Below are positions 45,733 to 55,816 of a stretch of DNA of 64,000 bases, one piece after another (within the stretch, counting starts at the first letter, position 1; each line of letters starts with the position of its first letter). A program made the translations under genes and the position numbers. Source of the DNA: Citricoccus muralis (GTDB taxonomy: Bacteria; Actinomycetota; Actinomycetes; Actinomycetales; Micrococcaceae); NCBI RefSeq assembly GCF_029637705.1, contig NZ_CP121252.1, positions 806,001 through 870,000 on the forward strand. Reading direction: 5' to 3'. Below the pieces are notes generated by a model, which worked only from the letters and a program-made list of their open reading frames with translations, did no database searches and had not been told where the DNA came from.

Positions 45733-46023
45733 CTATCCGCGGAACATGGAGGCGTTCGCAGTCTCCGTCTGCAGGTACTGGTCCGCGGCGTGGCTCATGG
45801 CGGTACGGATGGAGGTCAGCGACTCTTCCACCCGAAGTTGGGTGGCGCGCCACTGAGTGAGTACCTCCTGGAAATTATTGGACGCCTGTCCGCGCCAGGT
45901 GTCCTGTAGCTGGCGGAGGTGGGCTTCCATTGCGTTCACTTCGGATTGCAACCTCCCAATGGAACCCTCCACGGCGGAGGATTTCGCGAGAAGGTCGTCG
46001 GTGTCGATCTGAACCAGTGCCAT
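45733..46023 (-). CDS. WXG100 (ESAT-6-like) protein
   Basis: This 96-residue all-helical protein has the WXG motif at the turn (DTWRGQASNNF, about residues 42-52) between two long amphipathic helices. There is no signal peptide. Such proteins leave the cell through type VII (ESX/Esat) secretion as dimers. No partner WXG gene or secretion gene (EccC/FtsK-type) adjoins it. AGGAG lies close before the ATG. Confidence 0.88.
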   Translation of the reverse strand: MALVQIDTDDLLAKSSAVEGSIGRLQSEVNAMEAHLRQLQDTWRGQASNNFQEVLTQWRATQLRVEESLTSIRTAMSHAADQYLQTETANASMFRG

Positions 46024-46138
46024 GGGTGTCTCCTGAGTCGTCGTCGGGGAACGGGCTGTCCGTTCTGATGACCACGCTAGAAGTCTGGTGCGGAGTGGGC
46101 CGAGCCGCGAGCCTGCGGTGGGGGAGAAGACCCGTGGC

Positions 46139-47779
46139 TCAGGAGGCTGTGGAGGAGCCGTTCTCGTCTTCCTCGGTGGCGTCGGAATCCTCCGAATCCT
46201 CGTCGTCCTCGATGGGATGCCAGGGCAGGCGCACCGACATGGTGGCGCCGCCGCCTTCGGTTTCGCTCAGGCGCACGGAGCCGTCGTGCTGCGCGATGAT
46301 GGCGGCGACAATCGCCAGGCCGAGCCCGGTGCCACCGGTCTCACGGTGCCGGGAAGTATCGGCGCGGTAAAAGCGCTCGAAGATCCGGTTCGCATCCTCT
46401 TCCGAGATGCCGGGGCCGTGGTCGCGGATTTCGATGACGGCATCGCGTGCCACCCCGCGATCCGAGCCCAATGCGCCGGCGGAGCCGTCGTCGTCGAGTC
46501 CCGAGAGCACGTCCACGGTGCCCACTGCGATCTCCAGCGGGGTGCCCTCCGGGGTGTAGCGCAGCGCGTTGGTGACCAGGTTGACGATGACCTGGCGCAG
46601 CTTGTGTTCGTCGCCGATGGTGGGAGCGGACGCGGGCAGATCAGAATCGATTCCCACCAGGGACACGGTACGGTCCGGGGCGTTGACCCGGGTGTCGACG
46701 ACGGCGTCGGTGGCCAGCATGAGCAGATCCAACGGCACCAGGTCCAGGGGGCGCTGCTCATCCAAGCGGGCCAGGGTGAGAAGGTCCTCGACCAGGTGGG
46801 TCATCCGGGTGGATTCTGACTCGATGCGGCTCATGGCGGTGGCGACGTCGTCGGGCTTGACGATGCCGCCGTGACGGTAGAGCTCGGAGTAGCCGCGGAT
46901 GGTGACCAGCGGGGTGCGTAGCTCGTGGGAGGCGTCCTGGATGAACCGGCGCATCTTGTCTTCGGAAACTTCTTTGGCCCGGAATGCGGTCTCGATGCGG
47001 GCGAGCATGGCGTTCAGGGAGCGCGAGAGTCGGCCCACTTCGGTGTCGGGTGGGCCGTTGGTGATGCGCTGGGAGAGGTCCCCGGCCGCAATGGCCGCCG
47101 CGGTACGTTCCATTCGGTTGAAGGGTCCGAAGGCGCGGGTCACCACCGTGTAGGCGATGAGAGAAGCACCGAGGGTGGCGAGCAGGCCGATGGTGACCAC
47201 CAGGGTGGTGACCCGGTCGGCGGATTCGTAGACGGTGTCCAAGGGTAGGGCGATGGCAATGGAGCCGGCTCCGGATTCGAGGCGGTAGAGCTGGACGCGC
47301 CAGCCGCGGGAGTCATCGGCGGTGCCGGGCACGTTGTAGGCCTCGGTGCCGTGGGCGTTGACTTCTTCCTCGGTGAGCGGCGGGATATCGGGGGAGTCGG
47401 CCCGGGTGCGGATGGCGACGGTGACGTTGCCGTCGTTGTCCCACGCCTCGGCGTAGAACCGGACGATGGATTGCTGCACCGAGTCGCTGTCGAGCTCACT
47501 GGAGCTGCCCAGGGTAATCAGGAAGGTGGAGACCGCTCCGGCGTTGGCGTGGATGTCCTCGTCGATCTGGCGCATCAGCTCCTGGCGGTACAGGGAGCTG
47601 GTGAGCAGGGCCGTGATGAACACGGTGGCCATCATCAGCACCGAGGTGATCACCACGAGCTGGGAACGCAGGGAGGCGGCGCGCCAGGTGCTGGAGATCC
47701 AGCGGAAGGGTGCAAAACCACGGCGCACCCGAGGCGGTCGGCTCGGGCGCGCCGGAATCTGTTTGGTGGGGGACGCCAA
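46139..47779 (-). CDS. Sensor histidine kinase, TcrY/TrcS type
   Basis: This 546-residue membrane sensor has a helix at about residues 38-60, an extracellular sensor of about 130 residues, a second helix at about 192-215 and a HAMP domain (AFGPFNRMERTAAAIAAGDLSQRI). The HisKA domain with DASHELRTPLVTIRGYSELYRHGG carries the phospho-acceptor His. The HATPase domain has NLVTNALRYTPEG, IEIRDHGPGISEED and GTGLGLAI. The start codon appears to be TTG (47777-47779), three bases after the regulator's stop. The acidic tail is unusual. The signal sensed is unknown. Confidence 0.92.
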   Translation of the reverse strand: MASPTKQIPARPSRPPRVRRGFAPFRWISSTWRAASLRSQLVVITSVLMMATVFITALLTSSLYRQELMRQIDEDIHANAGAVSTFLITLGSSSELDSDSVQQSIVRFYAEAWDNDGNVTVAIRTRADSPDIPPLTEEEVNAHGTEAYNVPGTADDSRGWRVQLYRLESGAGSIAIALPLDTVYESADRVTTLVVTIGLLATLGASLIAYTVVTRAFGPFNRMERTAAAIAAGDLSQRITNGPPDTEVGRLSRSLNAMLARIETAFRAKEVSEDKMRRFIQDASHELRTPLVTIRGYSELYRHGGIVKPDDVATAMSRIESESTRMTHLVEDLLTLARLDEQRPLDLVPLDLLMLATDAVVDTRVNAPDRTVSLVGIDSDLPASAPTIGDEHKLRQVIVNLVTNALRYTPEGTPLEIAVGTVDVLSGLDDDGSAGALGSDRGVARDAVIEIRDHGPGISEEDANRIFERFYRADTSRHRETGGTGLGLAIVAAIIAQHDGSVRLSETEGGGATMSVRLPWHPIEDDEDSEDSDATEEDENGSSTAS

Positions 47780-47782
47780 GAC

Positions 47783-48490
47783 TTAGCGTTTGTCCGCCGA
47801 CCGTAGCAGGTAACCCACGCCACGCTTGGTCTGAATCATGTTCGGCAGGTCCTTGCGGTCAATCTTGCGCCGCAGGTAGGAGATGTAGGACTCCACGATG
47901 GAGGCGTCCCCATTGAAGTCGTACTCCCAGACGTGGTCGAGGATCTGCGACTTCGACAGCACCCGGTTCGGGTTCATCATCAGGTAGCGCAGCAGCTTGA
48001 ATTCGGTGGGGGAGAGGTCGATGATCTCCCCGGCACGGCGGACCTCGTGGGCGTCGTCGTCGAGCTCCAGATCATCTACGCGCAGGACGGCCTCGTCGTC
48101 CTCCAGTGAAGCGGTGCGGCGCAGCACCGCGCGGATGCGGGCCACGACCTCGTCGAGGGAGAAGGGCTTGGTCACGTAGTCGTCGCCGCCCACGGTGAGG
48201 CCGGTGACCTTGTCTTCGGTGTCATCGCGGGCGGTGAGGAAGAGCACCGGGAAGTGTTTGCCAGCGGCGCGGAGTTTGCGGGTGACGGTGAAGCCGTCCA
48301 TATCGGGCAGCATCACGTCGAGCACGGCGAGATCGGGCTGTTCCTGTTCTGCGGCGGCCAGGGCCTCCCGACCGTTGGCGGCGGCGACCACCTCGAACCC
48401 GGCGAAGCGCAGGGAGGTGGAGAGCAGCTCGCGGATATTGGGTTCGTCGTCGACGACGAGCAGCTTTGCTTCAGGATTCTCTGAGTTCAT
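47783..48490 (-). CDS. OmpR-family response regulator
   Basis: This 235-residue protein has a receiver domain (LLVVDDEPNIRELL and LAVLDVMLPDMDG with phospho-acceptor Asp58, plus the conserved Lys in DYVTKPFSLDE) and a C-terminal winged helix with a LSPTEFKLLRYLMMNPNRVLS strand and RTKRGVGYLLR end. It resembles TrcR/TcrX. It is the cognate regulator of the downstream kinase, which follows within three bases. Confidence 0.95.
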   Translation of the reverse strand: MNSENPEAKLLVVDDEPNIRELLSTSLRFAGFEVVAAANGREALAAAEQEQPDLAVLDVMLPDMDGFTVTRKLRAAGKHFPVLFLTARDDTEDKVTGLTVGGDDYVTKPFSLDEVVARIRAVLRRTASLEDDEAVLRVDDLELDDDAHEVRRAGEIIDLSPTEFKLLRYLMMNPNRVLSKSQILDHVWEYDFNGDASIVESYISYLRRKIDRKDLPNMIQTKRGVGYLLRSADKR

Positions 48491-48567
48491 GTCGTTAAGT
48501 GTGACGGTGGAAGCTGTGCATTGGCTAGATGTTGGCTGGCCGAAGCTGTGACTTCAGCTGAACGCGA

Positions 48568-50247
48568 TCAGCTGGCGGTGACGTCCTCGGCGTCGATGAT
48601 CGTGTAGGCGTAGCCCTGCTCGGCGAGGAAGCGCTGACGTTTGGCGGCGTAGTCCTGGTCGAGAGTGTCGCGGGTGACGATGGTATAGAAATGCGCCGAG
48701 CGGCCGTCCTGCTTGGGGCGCAGCAGCCGACCCAACCGCTGGGCCTCTTCCTGCCGGGAACCGTAAGCACCGGACACCTGGATAGCGACGGTGGCCTCGG
48801 GCAGATCCAGGGAGAAGTTGGCAACCTTGGACACCACCAGCACCTGTTCGTCGCCGTTTCGGAAGGCATCGAAGTGCTGCTGGCGGACCTTCACCGAGGT
48901 GTCGCCGGTGATCAGCGGAGCCCCGAGCAGCTCGGATATTTCGCGTAGCTGGTCCAGGTACTGCCCGATCACCAGCAGCTGTTCTCCGGCGTGACGGCGG
49001 CCCAGAGCGTGGACGATGGGTAGTTTCACCTCGGAGGTGGCGCCGAGGCGGTATTTATCGGCGTCCTCGGCCATGGCGTAGGTGACGCGTTCGTCGTGGG
49101 GCAGGTCCACCCGCACCTCGGTGCACACGGCCGGGGCGATGTACCCCTGGGCCTCAATGTCCTTCCACGGGGCGTCGTAGCGTTTGGGGCCGATGAGGGA
49201 AAACACCTCGGCCTCGCGCCCGTCCTCGCGAACCAGCGTTGCTGTGAGTCCGAGGCGGCGTCGAGCTTGCAGGTCCGCGGTCATCCGGAAGATCGGGGCC
49301 GGGAGCAGGTGGACCTCGTCGTAGATGATCAGCCCCCAGTCGTTGCCGTCGACCAGTTCAAGATGCGGGTAGATACCGCCGCGTTTGGTGGTGAGTACCT
49401 GGTAGGTGGCGATGGTGACGGGGCGGACCTCTTTAGCGGAGCCCGAATATTCACCGATGTCGGATTCGGTGAGGGTGGTGCGTGCGAGCAGTTCCGCTTT
49501 CCACTGGCGTGCCGAGACGGTGTTGGTGACCAGGATCAGCGTGGTGGTCGAGGAGGTGGCCATGGTGGCGGCCCCGACCAGGGTTTTGCCGGCGCCGCAG
49601 GGCAGCACGACGACGCCCGAGCCGCCTGCCCAGAAGTTCTCGACGGCGAGCTGCTGGTAGGGGCGCAACTCCCAGCTGGAGTCTGGGTCGGCGTCGGGGT
49701 CGTCCTTGCCGTCGGTCAGGGCTATGGGATGCGGGGTGCCATCGACGTAGCCGGCGAGGTCTTCGGCGGGCCACCCGATTTTGATGAGCGCTTGTTTCAG
49801 CTGGCCGCGGGCCGCAGAGTGGACTACCACAGTGGTGGCGTCGATGCGCGGACCGAACAGCTCGGCGGTCTTCTTCGCGTGCAGCACTTCCTCGAGCACC
49901 GGGTAGTCGGTGGTGCGCATGACGAGGCCGTGCTGTTCGTCGCGTTCGAGCCGCAGCCGGCCGTACCGAGACATCACATCGGCAATATCCATCAGCAGGG
50001 AGTGCGGCACCGGATAGCGGGAGTGGCGCAGCAGCACGTCCAGCACCTGCTCGGCGTCGACCCCGGCGGCGCGGGCGTTCCACAGCCCCAGGTCGGTAAT
50101 CCGGTAGGTGTGTACGTGTTCCGGGGCGCGCTCCAGTTCCGCGAAGCTGGCGAGCTCACCGCGCGCCTCGGTGGCGGCGAGGTGGTCGACCTCGAGCAGC
50201 ACGGTCTTGTCGGACTGGACGATCAGGGCGCCGGTGGACTCGGTCAC
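48568..50247 (-). CDS. XPB/Rad25-type DNA repair helicase
   Basis: This 559-residue SF2 helicase has VVLPCGAGKTLVGAATMA (Walker A), IIYDEVHLLPAP (DEVH box), LGLTATLVREDG (motif III region) and GSRQEEAQRLGRLLRPK (motif VI). An N-terminal XPB-like damage-recognition domain at about residues 1-170 precedes them. Bacterial XPB homologues unwind DNA with 3' to 5' polarity. It is co-translated with the helicase-associated protein upstream through a GTGA overlap; start codon GTG. Confidence 0.95.
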   Translation of the reverse strand: MTESTGALIVQSDKTVLLEVDHLAATEARGELASFAELERAPEHVHTYRITDLGLWNARAAGVDAEQVLDVLLRHSRYPVPHSLLMDIADVMSRYGRLRLERDEQHGLVMRTTDYPVLEEVLHAKKTAELFGPRIDATTVVVHSAARGQLKQALIKIGWPAEDLAGYVDGTPHPIALTDGKDDPDADPDSSWELRPYQQLAVENFWAGGSGVVVLPCGAGKTLVGAATMATSSTTTLILVTNTVSARQWKAELLARTTLTESDIGEYSGSAKEVRPVTIATYQVLTTKRGGIYPHLELVDGNDWGLIIYDEVHLLPAPIFRMTADLQARRRLGLTATLVREDGREAEVFSLIGPKRYDAPWKDIEAQGYIAPAVCTEVRVDLPHDERVTYAMAEDADKYRLGATSEVKLPIVHALGRRHAGEQLLVIGQYLDQLREISELLGAPLITGDTSVKVRQQHFDAFRNGDEQVLVVSKVANFSLDLPEATVAIQVSGAYGSRQEEAQRLGRLLRPKQDGRSAHFYTIVTRDTLDQDYAAKRQRFLAEQGYAYTIIDAEDVTAS

Positions 50248-52598
50248 GAATGCTCCTCAGCAGGCACGGTGGATTCGGTGGGTTGCGCTGGATGAACGGG
50301 GACGGCGGAGACCACGCGGTGCAGCGGGACGATGACGTCCGTATCGCGTTGCAGGTCGCGGCCGCGCAGCCGGCCATCGCCGACGGCGGTGGGCAACAGG
50401 CGCCGGGTGACGTGAGCACCCTGGTGGTTGGCGGTGGTCACGGAGAGTTCGCGCCGGTGTGCGGCGGCCTCGGTGAGCCCGGCGATGAGTTCCTCGGGGC
50501 CCTCACCCGTCGGGGTCGGTCGGGTGGGGGCTGTGCGCAGGTGTCGGATCTGGGCCTCGATGTCGTCCTCGGTGAGCTGTTGGGAGGCCACCGTGACGGC
50601 GAGACCGGAAGCAGGCGTCACACGACCGGTCGGGACAGCGGCGCCGCCCGGCCCGGGGATCAGTGGGGATCGGGAGTTCTCGGTATGGTGCCCGCGGCGG
50701 GCGGCCCGGCGTCCGGTTTCGGCGAGCAGGGCGTGCAGTTCGGCGTCGTCGAGCCGGCTCAGGGCTATGGTGTCACTGAGCCGCTGCAGTCCGGCCGGAG
50801 CCAGTTCGGGCATCGCCAGCAGGGTGGTCAGCGTGGCCGGCTCCTCCACCGTCAGCACTGCGCCGGCGCGGTGAACGGCCAGGGCCAGGTGCCGGCGCGC
50901 CGTGTCGTCGATCAGGTAGCGCAGGGTCTGCGGCAGGGCATCGGAGGAGTGCGCGGCGAGCAGTTCCAGCATCGCCTCGGCAGTGAGCCCATCATCGAGT
51001 CCGCGGCGCACACTCTCGGCGGAGAACCGGAATACCGCGGCGGTGCCGTCGCCCTCGTCATCGGCGAAGCGCTCCAGATGTGCCGCCAGCTCGGGGTCAA
51101 GGAATCCTGGGGCGACCGCGGTGAGGTCGGCCTGCAGGCGCAGGGTGCGGATCGGGGCGGGCAACAGTTCAGCCACGGCATCTGCGGCGGCGTCGAGCCC
51201 CTCGAGACCCTGCTCGGCCAGCGCCCGGCCCGGGGAGGTGAGGGCCTGCGCTCCGAAGAGCCCCAGCCGTTCGGCTTCGCCCGCCAGCGGGGTCGTAAAA
51301 GCCTGGGTGCGAGTAATCGAGCGGGGGTGTTGCCAGCGGCGGAACGTTTCCAGCTCGTTGACGACGGCGGTGCCGGGATGCCGGGCGTCGAGGTCGGCGG
51401 CGGCGTCGAGCAGTCCTTGGCGCAGCCGTGGGGCGTCGGCGCGTGCCCGGTCCGGGGCGAGTGCGCGACCCGGAGTAGCACCTGACGCAGAGGAAGATCG
51501 CTGTTGTGCCGGAGCGGCCAGCGGGGCCGTGAAGGGGGCGCGCTGACTGCTCAGCCATCCGGCCGCCAGCAGGTGCCACTGCCGGTGGCGCGGCAACCGG
51601 CCCCACAGTGCCGTGGTGTAGCGGGATTCCCAACGGGAGGTGTCAGGATTCAGGGCAATGACATCTGCTGCAGCGGCCAGTTCCAGCAGCCAGGTGGTGT
51701 CCTCGACGTCGGCGTCGAGACGGCGCGCCAACTGCTGCACCTCGCGCACCCCGACCCCGCCGGAGCGCAGCGTGGGCACCCCACGGGCCGAACTCGCCGC
51801 GCGCACCAGGTGAGTCATCCCCCGCAGGAGGTCCGAGATCGCAGCAGCCGCCGCGTTGTTGACCAGCATCGGAAGCACCCGGGCCGCTCCGGAAGTGGGC
51901 GGGGCGATCGAAAACGCGGGAAACAGGGTGCCGCCACGCAACGCCAGCCCGGTCTCTCGTGGCAGCTCGGCGGTGTCCTCCGTGACCCGCACCAGGATCC
52001 CGGTGTCCAGCAACACCGTCAGTACCGCACCGGCCGGATCCGGCACCCGGGCCACGGGGGAGTGAGCGAGTAACTCGAGACCGCGCTGCACCCTGGCGGC
52101 GTCGTCCTCCTGGGTCACCGACGGGTGTTCTACGATCCGCCGCCGAATCTCCTCCCGGCTGCGCGCCGAATGGTCGGATCCCAGCACCGCCGCGGGGCGA
52201 CCCAGCTCCGCCGGATAGGTGCCCAGGGCGCGGTGCACCGGGCCGGGCACGTTCCACCGCTCGTCCTCTGCTGGCAGCAGCAGCACCCGCTCGACTAACT
52301 CAGCCACCGTGGCGGCTAATTCGTCCTCGTGCTCAGCCGCATCCGGGGCCAGCAGGGCAGCCAGCTCGGCGAGGCTCACAGAGTCCTGCCCGTGTACCAC
52401 CGCGGTAGAGAGCGCCTGTAACTGCGGTTCGTTCAGTCGCTCCAGAGCGCGCAACACCGACATTTGGGTGGAAGCGCGGGTTGCTAACGCAGAGAAGTCA
52501 GCGACCCCGGGAATGCAGAGGTCGGGGCGGAGCCGGAACAGAAGACGCAACTCATCGTCGCTGCGGTCACTCAGATGCTGAAGCAGCGTGGTCATCAC
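50244..52598 (-). CDS. Helicase-associated protein (XPB/Ssl2-like, Helicase_C_3)
   Basis: This 784-residue protein contains no Walker A or DEAD motif. It matches the helicase-C_3 (XPB/Ssl2-like N-terminal) family in length, position and C-terminal TLTTLLAMPELAPAGLQRLSDTIALSRLDDAEL and REL-SVTTANHQGAHVTRRLLP segments. The N-terminal LLFRLRPDLCIPGVADF is characteristic. It probably partners the XPB helicase that follows in the same operon. Start codon GTG or the next ATG (52595). Confidence 0.85.
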   Translation of the reverse strand: MMTTLLQHLSDRSDDELRLLFRLRPDLCIPGVADFSALATRASTQMSVLRALERLNEPQLQALSTAVVHGQDSVSLAELAALLAPDAAEHEDELAATVAELVERVLLLPAEDERWNVPGPVHRALGTYPAELGRPAAVLGSDHSARSREEIRRRIVEHPSVTQEDDAARVQRGLELLAHSPVARVPDPAGAVLTVLLDTGILVRVTEDTAELPRETGLALRGGTLFPAFSIAPPTSGAARVLPMLVNNAAAAAISDLLRGMTHLVRAASSARGVPTLRSGGVGVREVQQLARRLDADVEDTTWLLELAAAADVIALNPDTSRWESRYTTALWGRLPRHRQWHLLAAGWLSSQRAPFTAPLAAPAQQRSSSASGATPGRALAPDRARADAPRLRQGLLDAAADLDARHPGTAVVNELETFRRWQHPRSITRTQAFTTPLAGEAERLGLFGAQALTSPGRALAEQGLEGLDAAADAVAELLPAPIRTLRLQADLTAVAPGFLDPELAAHLERFADDEGDGTAAVFRFSAESVRRGLDDGLTAEAMLELLAAHSSDALPQTLRYLIDDTARRHLALAVHRAGAVLTVEEPATLTTLLAMPELAPAGLQRLSDTIALSRLDDAELHALLAETGRRAARRGHHTENSRSPLIPGPGGAAVPTGRVTPASGLAVTVASQQLTEDDIEAQIRHLRTAPTRPTPTGEGPEELIAGLTEAAAHRRELSVTTANHQGAHVTRRLLPTAVGDGRLRGRDLQRDTDVIVPLHRVVSAVPVHPAQPTESTVPAEEHS

Positions 52599-52647
52599 GA
52601 ATCCGCGGCCGCGCTCATCGTGGCGAGGGGGCGTGTCGGGATTCGAC

Positions 52648-52935
52648 TCACGCCTGCCGACGGCGCCGCAGGGCCGCGATCACCAGGTAGAGCAGAATCA
52701 ACGTGAAGCCGATCGGGAACGCGAACAGCGCCAACCAGAACAGCGCGGGCAGCTGCGCGGTGCCCACAAAATAGACCACCAACAGTGCCACCGTGGCGAC
52801 AAACGATGCCAGGGTCATGACGACGCCGACCCAGAGCAGCACCTGCAATCCGAGCGGCACCGGAGCGACGCTGGGTGCTGCCATCAGCGGGGCCGAGGGG
52901 GTGGTGGTGTGGCGTGGCGCGGTCGGTGTGGTCAT
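52648..52935 (-). CDS. Small membrane protein
   Basis: This 95-residue protein has a proline/threonine/alanine-rich N-terminus and two membrane segments at about residues 28-53 and 60-88 (LLWVGVVMTLASFVATVALLVVY and ALFWLALFAFPIGFTLILLYLVIA), ending in an arginine-rich AALRRRRQA tail. No family is recognised. It lies 49 bp upstream of the XPB operon on the same strand and may share its promoter. Confidence 0.65.
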   Translation of the reverse strand: MTTPTAPRHTTTPSAPLMAAPSVAPVPLGLQVLLWVGVVMTLASFVATVALLVVYFVGTAQLPALFWLALFAFPIGFTLILLYLVIAALRRRRQA

Positions 52936-53139
52936 CTGCTCAGTCTACGCCGAAGCGTGCCAGGGGGTATCCTTGTCTGAACTATAGACTCTCCCGCTAT
53001 CGGGCGTGACGACGATTCCGTCTCCGGTAGCGGCCACTGCGACGCGACGCAGCATGTTAGCCACTAGAGCCGCATCGGCTAGTCCGCGTCGAGGGTGGAG
53101 CCCGTGTCACGACAATGTACGCAAGAGGAAACGAAGAAG

Positions 53140-53523
53140 ATGCCCACCGGCAAAGTGAAGTTTTACGATTCGAAGAAGGGTTTCGGATTTCTGCAGAGCG
53201 ATGATGGTCAGGAAGTTCACCTGCCCTCTTCGGCCCTGCCCAGCGGGGTGACCGAGCTGCGCGCCGGCACCCGCATGGAATTCGGAATCGCCGAAGGCCG
53301 TCGCGGCCTGCAGGCCCTGTCCGCCACCGTGATCGACCGCGGCACCTCCGTGGTGCGCAATCAGCGCCCGAAGCCGCAGGATATGGCCACCATCATGGAT
53401 GACCTGATCCGCTGGCTGGACACCGCCTCCACCTCGCTGCGTAAGGGGTCCTACCCGTCACGCTCGCAGTCAGAGAAGCTCGCCCAGGTGCTACGGAAGG
53501 TGGCGGACGATCTCGATGCCTGA
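53140..53523 (+). CDS. Cold-shock protein with C-terminal extension
   Basis: This 127-residue protein has a cold-shock domain over about residues 1-68 with GKVKFYDSKKGFGFL (RNP1 region) and EVHLPSSALP (RNP2-like), then an extension of about 60 residues (PKPQDMATIMDDLIRWLDTASTSLRK) found in actinobacterial paralogues. It binds single-stranded nucleic acids and may act as an RNA chaperone. GAGGAAACG lies nine bases before the ATG. The stop overlaps the DUF3027 start by eight bases. Confidence 0.9.
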   Translation: MPTGKVKFYDSKKGFGFLQSDDGQEVHLPSSALPSGVTELRAGTRMEFGIAEGRRGLQALSATVIDRGTSVVRNQRPKPQDMATIMDDLIRWLDTASTSLRKGSYPSRSQSEKLAQVLRKVADDLDA

Positions 53524-54304
53524 GCCCGCAGAGACCCTTGACGCTCCCCCCGAGGAGAGCCTGACCCTGGGTCCGGTGCGCTCCGGCCGTCGTCGGCCCA
53601 AGCTTGACCAGACGCTGGCTGCCGCGGTGGAGACCGCCCGCGAGGCGCTACTGGAATCGGTCGACGCGGCCGAGCTCGGTGAGCACGTCAGTGCGATGGC
53701 CGACGACGACCGCGTGGTCACCCACCGGTTCGTTGCCCACGTGCGCGGCTACCGCGGCTGGGAATGGTTCTGCACCCTGGCCCGCGCCCCGCGCAGCAAG
53801 ACGCTGACCGTGTGCGAGGTGGGCATGCTCCCCGGTGAGGGTGCGTTGCTCTCTCCGCCGTGGGTGCCGTGGTCCGAACGCGCCTCCGAAGAAGAGCGCG
53901 TGCGCCTGCGTGCCATCGCCGAAGGACGAGACCCGGAGAAAGCGCTGGCCGAGTTCCGCGGTGAAACCGAGGACGACGAGCACGCCGAGGACAGCACCTC
54001 ACAGGAATCCTCAGACTCGTCTCACTCTTCGGAACCCTCCAGCAAGGGCAAGAAGAAGAACAAGTCCAAGAGCAAGGGTGGCAAGTCCAAGAAGAAGTCG
54101 TCGGACTCTCACGCAGGCAATGCTGACGACGCCGTGACCCCTGAGGCAGAGTCGGATACCGACGACGACGCCGAAAAAGCCGCGAAAAAGGCAGCCAAGG
54201 CCGCCCAAAAGAAGGCCGCCAAAAAGGCCAAGAAGAAAGCCGAGCGGAAAGCCGCGAAAAAGGCTGCTCAACGAGCCGAGCAGGCCGCGCACGAGGCTGA
54301 ATAA
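53516..54304 (+). CDS. DUF3027 protein with lysine-rich tail
   Basis: This 262-residue protein has a DUF3027 domain at about residues 25-160: RPKLDQTLAAAVETAREALLE, VTHRFVAHVRGYRGWEWFCTLARAPRSKTLTVCEVGMLPGEGALLSPPWVPWSER. About 100 residues of acidic and then lysine-alanine-rich low complexity follow (EKAAKKAAKAAQKKAAKKAKKK-type repeats). The tail may bind nucleic acid. It is coupled to the cold-shock gene, a conserved actinobacterial pairing. Confidence 0.85.
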   Translation: MPEPAETLDAPPEESLTLGPVRSGRRRPKLDQTLAAAVETAREALLESVDAAELGEHVSAMADDDRVVTHRFVAHVRGYRGWEWFCTLARAPRSKTLTVCEVGMLPGEGALLSPPWVPWSERASEEERVRLRAIAEGRDPEKALAEFRGETEDDEHAEDSTSQESSDSSHSSEPSSKGKKKNKSKSKGGKSKKKSSDSHAGNADDAVTPEAESDTDDDAEKAAKKAAKAAQKKAAKKAKKKAERKAAKKAAQRAEQAAHEAE

Positions 54305-54325
54305 CAGCACCTCGCCGCACCACAG

Positions 54326-54360
54326 CAGAGGGCCGAACCCGGATAGGGTTCGGCCCTCTG
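54326..54360. terminator. Bidirectional terminator between DUF3027 gene and serC
   Basis: CAGAGGGCCGAACCC and GGGTTCGGCCCTCTG form a perfect 15-bp stem around a GGATA loop, located between the two convergent stops. Confidence 0.85.
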
Positions 54361-54390
54361 CAGTCTGATGCCCTGCCGGGCGGGCCCGAC

Positions 54391-55527
<1,137 letters not shown>

Positions 55528-55816
55528 TTATAGTGCTTGTCCGTTATCGGCCGGGCGGGGTCGGCTCAGGGTCGGCTCCGCGCCGTTCCTATTGTCTCTG
55601 GTCACGAGAGAAAGCGCGCGTACGGTCATGACATGCCCGGTTTTATGTCGCTGAACGCGAACCCGGGGGATTGACCCATGAACATTGTTGACCCAGGTGG
55701 GTAGGATATGCACGATACTTGATGGGCCGCTGGCCGACCCCTGCTGGTCGGACGGCGGTCGTTCTGGGAGCCGCGATTCACGCGGCTCCCCATGGTGACG
55801 AGGAGCGTAGGCGAGC

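Noticed and set aside
49096-51485. Two long plus-strand frames opposite the XPB helicase and its partner
   Set aside because: Both lie across clear minus-strand coding sequence and show repetitive Gly/Val/Ala composition.
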